A stretch of DNA of 64,000 bases from Owenia fusiformis (taxonomy: Eukaryota; Annelida; Polychaeta; Sabellida; Oweniidae): NCBI GenBank assembly GCA_903813345.2, contig CAIIXF020000008.1, positions 34,248,867-34,312,866 on the forward strand. Direction: 5' to 3'. Position numbers and translations under genes: made by a program. Within the stretch, counting starts at the first letter, position 1. Each line of letters begins with the position of its first letter. Of the stretch, positions 61,195 through 64,000 are shown piece by piece. Below the pieces are notes generated by a model. The model was not told the DNA's origin. It was given only the letters and a program-made list of their open reading frames with translations, and made no database searches.

Positions 61195-61917
61195 CAATTG
61201 CTGGAATTACACATGGCGTTTTACAAAAGCTTCTTCGGTTTTAACCAGGTTTAAGAATTAGGTGTAATCACGATTGCGGTTTTACAAAAGCGCTTTTCTA
61301 AAACTCCAAGAACCCTTGTCACTAGTAAACGGCATAAGTCGTTAGGCGTTTTAAGTGTGCAGTGTAATACCGATCGGTTTTTGTAAGAAGCCTTACCCGG
61401 GTTTCTACTAGTTTTTAACATTTGTCCTAAACGAAATATTTGATACATTTGAAACATTTGATACATGATGAGACATCCGGTCACCACGTGTGGTCACGCT
61501 GCTATCTGGCTATATCTAAATTGAAAAATGGATGATGGTCGCCAGTTCACATCGAAATCAAGTGTTATCTTCAGAGAATATGTACATGTTTTTCTTTTAC
61601 CTTTTTTATTATGATAAAGATAAATAAAAATAATGCAATGTCATGCATTTTTAATCAAATTATGGAAGATCAGTTTTGTCTTAGATGCAAAAAGAATATA
61701 TTTACAGGAGATGTACTCATATATGTATGCTGGATATTATCCATAACTACATCATTAAAAGTGCACGAAAGGCGTTTTAGAAAAAACAGGTGTAATTCCA
61801 ATATATAATTCCTAAGACGCTTTAGAAATGTTGGTGTAATCAGAATGGCGATTTTGTAAAGCGCCTTCCACTAAAACGTTTTAGCGGGTTTTGTGGTGTA
61901 ATTCCAGCAAATGTCTA
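61195..61917. mobile_element. Nested TIR element, GACAATTGCTGGAATTACAC ends
   Basis: Left AGACAATTGCTGGAATTACAC and right GTGTAATTCCAGCAAATGTCT are complements apart from one base, about 720 bp apart. Internal GTTTTACAAAAGC and GCTTTTGTAAAA-like words recur in both directions. Confidence 0.85.
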
Positions 61918-62698
61918 ATAACTGTTGAAATTAACTTTTACAAGTCATAAAATGTCTTATTTAATCTAAAAATAATATCTTCTTCTTTAAATTTATTTGA
62001 TAACTACAATGAAATCATTGTAGAAGTTTGAAGTGCCATTTGTGGTTGCTAGAGAAATCACTAGAGAACTTATAATTAGCATTGGTATTATCTAAAATAT
62101 TTGTCTGCCTGTTGAAAATCAAATTCTACATTTTATACAAAAAAGTAATTTTATCTATTTTTTCTGAAAGATCATATTTTTTGCTTTAAGATGGTGTGTT
62201 TTTGAAAAATATAGTGCAATTATTAAAGAATTTAGAAGTGTTTTTAGATATAATTGTCATAACTATTTCACCTTTCCAATAGTTTTAAACTAGAGAAATT
62301 ATAATTAGCCCTGGTATTATCTAAAATATTTGGCTGACTGTTGAAAGTCAACTCCTAGATTTTATAAAATGTTTTCATTTCATCTATCTATTTTGCAAGA
62401 TTATATTTTTTGCTTTAAAATGGTGTGTTTTTGAAAATTCTAGCACAATTATTGATAAAGTTACAAGTGTTTTTTGAAGTTTTAATCGCTTCTCATAAAT
62501 GTAAGATACAATTGTGGTAACACTCAAAATGCCAAAGTATTTCAGCTCAATAATCAAGAAAGCAATTGACATTTTGAGATATGTCATTTTATAAGACAAG
62601 GCATTAATATCTAATTATTGAAATAAAACCTTGAACCTTATACAATTGAGCCAATCAGAAGCAATATTATATTGCTATAATAGGAAAAAATAAAATGG

Positions 62699-63171
62699 CA
62701 TTGTTGAGCGCCAGATGAGCGCAAGTAAGCACAAGATGAAGAGACAAAGAATAGATTTAGAGAGTGATGATGAAGTAGATTTAGTTGACAATCTGACATC
62801 TTTGAAAGATGAATCCCTGTATAGAGGCAGTCAAATATCCACACTGGAGAGTATCCTTCTCATCATAGACCACAGTCTTAAATTCAATACTACGTATACA
62901 TTATTTTATAAAAAATCTAATAGAAATAGTTTGACTTCACCTTCAAACAACATCCAATCCTGTACATCTTCAGTCACTTCATCATTTACATAAGGCCTTC
63001 CTTATTGGAGGACATACCCACATACGATTACATCATGTGTGTGAGACCTGCAGCCAGGGTTTTGAAAATGAAGTAAGAGTTTTGTGTACTCACTGCAACA
63101 TACCCTGCCTGACTGACAAGGGCCAGCCCAGGGCTTTTTTCATTGAGATAGATGTAGAGAAACAGATACAG
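62699..63171 (+). CDS. Cysteine-pair protein remnant of the 5.6-kb element
   Basis: Two frames that may be exons or frameshifted parts of one gene. The first (62715-62993) begins with basic KHKMKRQR and acidic ESDDEVDLVDN. The second (about 63003-63171) reads GHTHIRLHHVCETCSQGF, then VRVLCTHCN and FFIEIDVEKQIQ, giving two C-x2-C pairs, as in putative zinc-binding segments of some invertebrate transposon proteins. The second frame is cut at 63172 by a MITE fragment, which supplies its last 28 or so codons. No DDE catalytic region follows. The family is not identified. Confidence 0.45.
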
Positions 63172-63285
63172 GAATATTGGATAACATTATTAAGACAATA
63201 TTTCCGACATTTCATTTTCCGAACTTGGCAAAAATTAGAAAGTAAGCATATTTAATGATTGGCAAAATTACCACTTATACAGTAT
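63172..63285. mobile_element. Right-half fragment of the TACTGTATAAGTGGTA MITE
   Basis: TTGGATAACATTATTAAGAC through TTACCACTTATACAGTA matches 51755-51860 closely. The left half is missing. Confidence 0.85.
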
Positions 63286-64000
63286 TTACTTGGTTTTTAG
63301 AATTATGTGTAATAAAATGTAATAAATCATTTTTATGTTTTCATTTCTATGATATTATCAAAATACTTGTTAAGCCATTTCTAATTGTGTTATTGTTATC
63401 ATAAAGAACAGATGTATGTAATTTACCTATGTTAAGCACAAGAAACATGTTTTGCTTTATAATAGATATATCTAGACATTCTTATTCTTACCATCAAACT
63501 AGTATTTTTTTATAAATACTAGAGAAATACTAGAGAAAATATATGGAGGTAGCAAATAGAGAAAACTAGAGACTGCTAGAGAAGTCTCTAGTAGTGACAA
63601 GAGAACTCACTAGTGACTTCTCTAGTAACATTCTCTAGTGAATCACTAGAGACATCTCTAGTGATTCTGTAGTATTTCACTAGTTAATCGCTAGATTTCT
63701 CTAGACATCTCTACTTCACTAGTGACAGGGCTAGAGACACATATTTCACTAGTGAATGACTAGAGATTCTCTAGTTTTTAGCTATGATTTCACTAGTGAT
63801 TCCTGGTAGAGATAGAGACATTTTTGGTGAGGGTTTCCATTCTCAATATTTTATACATATCAATTATGTAATATAACTGACTTCTTGATAAGCCTAATAT
63901 GCAACAAACTAGAATATAGAGGTTATAGGTAGATGTTTGAGATATTCCCAAGAATTCTTTCGAAATTAGGATTAGATAAAGTCTATTTTTGTTTGGAGAC

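Larger units (their letters stand above)
58265..63833. mobile_element. 5.6-kb TIR element with CTAGAG-rich subterminal repeats
   Basis: The ends CCCTCACCAAAAATTTCTCT and (complement) CCCTCACCAAAAATGTCTCT are followed on both sides by long runs of CTCTAGTGA/TCACTAGAG words (58290-58450 and 63525-63800). It contains a 62-bp satellite, a nested MITE (61195-61917), two short coding-like frames near the right end and a MITE fragment. Between 58470 and 59290 and between 60606 and 62690 I see no other gene. Confidence 0.8.

Noticed and set aside
63172-63255. C-terminal part of the cysteine-pair frame as genuine protein
   Set aside because: These codons come from a MITE fragment that matches 51755-51850, so they are not part of the original protein.

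Overview
The window looks like nuclear DNA of a marine invertebrate animal: spliced metazoan genes with GT-AG introns, the C-terminal exons of the proteasome activator PSME4 (PA200), an animal-type UDP-glycosyltransferase fragment, low GC and very heavy loading with DNA transposons. A lophotrochozoan such as a bivalve, or an invertebrate deuterostome, would fit, but the sequence alone does not settle the species.

Layout. The window is an old, eroded segmental duplication. Copy A runs about 60-24,340 and copy B about 29,785-57,693. The shared blocks keep the same order: (1) a 15-bp minisatellite and the last four PSME4 exons on the minus strand (A 3780-6216, B 31903-34344); (2) a plus-strand two-exon gene for a 2A-peptide/nucleotidyltransferase/TPR protein (A 15648-19500, B 39251-42837), with an extra headless TPR array at 20461-21660 in A; (3) a noncoding stretch with one conserved 150-bp unrecognised exon on the minus strand (A 23425-23574, B 56966-57115) and a MITE. 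The two copies date many insertions against each other because one often holds the empty site: a 1017-bp TTAA element (2337-3353), a 760-bp element at the stop codon of gene B (42838-43597) and others.

Mobile DNA. A minus-strand Ty3/gypsy-like LTR element (7859-13809) has LTRs differing at only 3 of 344 positions, yet most of its interior is noncoding. Two large TIR elements dominate the right side: 46645-53838, with a spliced 87-residue C2H2 finger protein and several nested insertions, and 58265-63833, with CTAGAG-rich TIRs, a 62-bp satellite and a cysteine-pair ORF. Mariner-type remnants lie at 48330-48665 and 57980-58185. Many palindromic or TIR modules are scattered throughout.

Most interesting content. 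Both NTase-TPR genes begin with a short exon encoding a hydrophobic peptide that ends in a 2A-like ribosome-skipping motif (GVESNPGP), joined in frame to a GlnD/DUF294-like nucleotidyltransferase region and 11-13 highly homogenised 42-residue TPRs. Two tandem arrays are built from 'splice acceptor plus exon start': about 160-bp units upstream of the 2A exon in copy A, and a 105-bp PSME4-derived satellite with higher-order structure in copy B.
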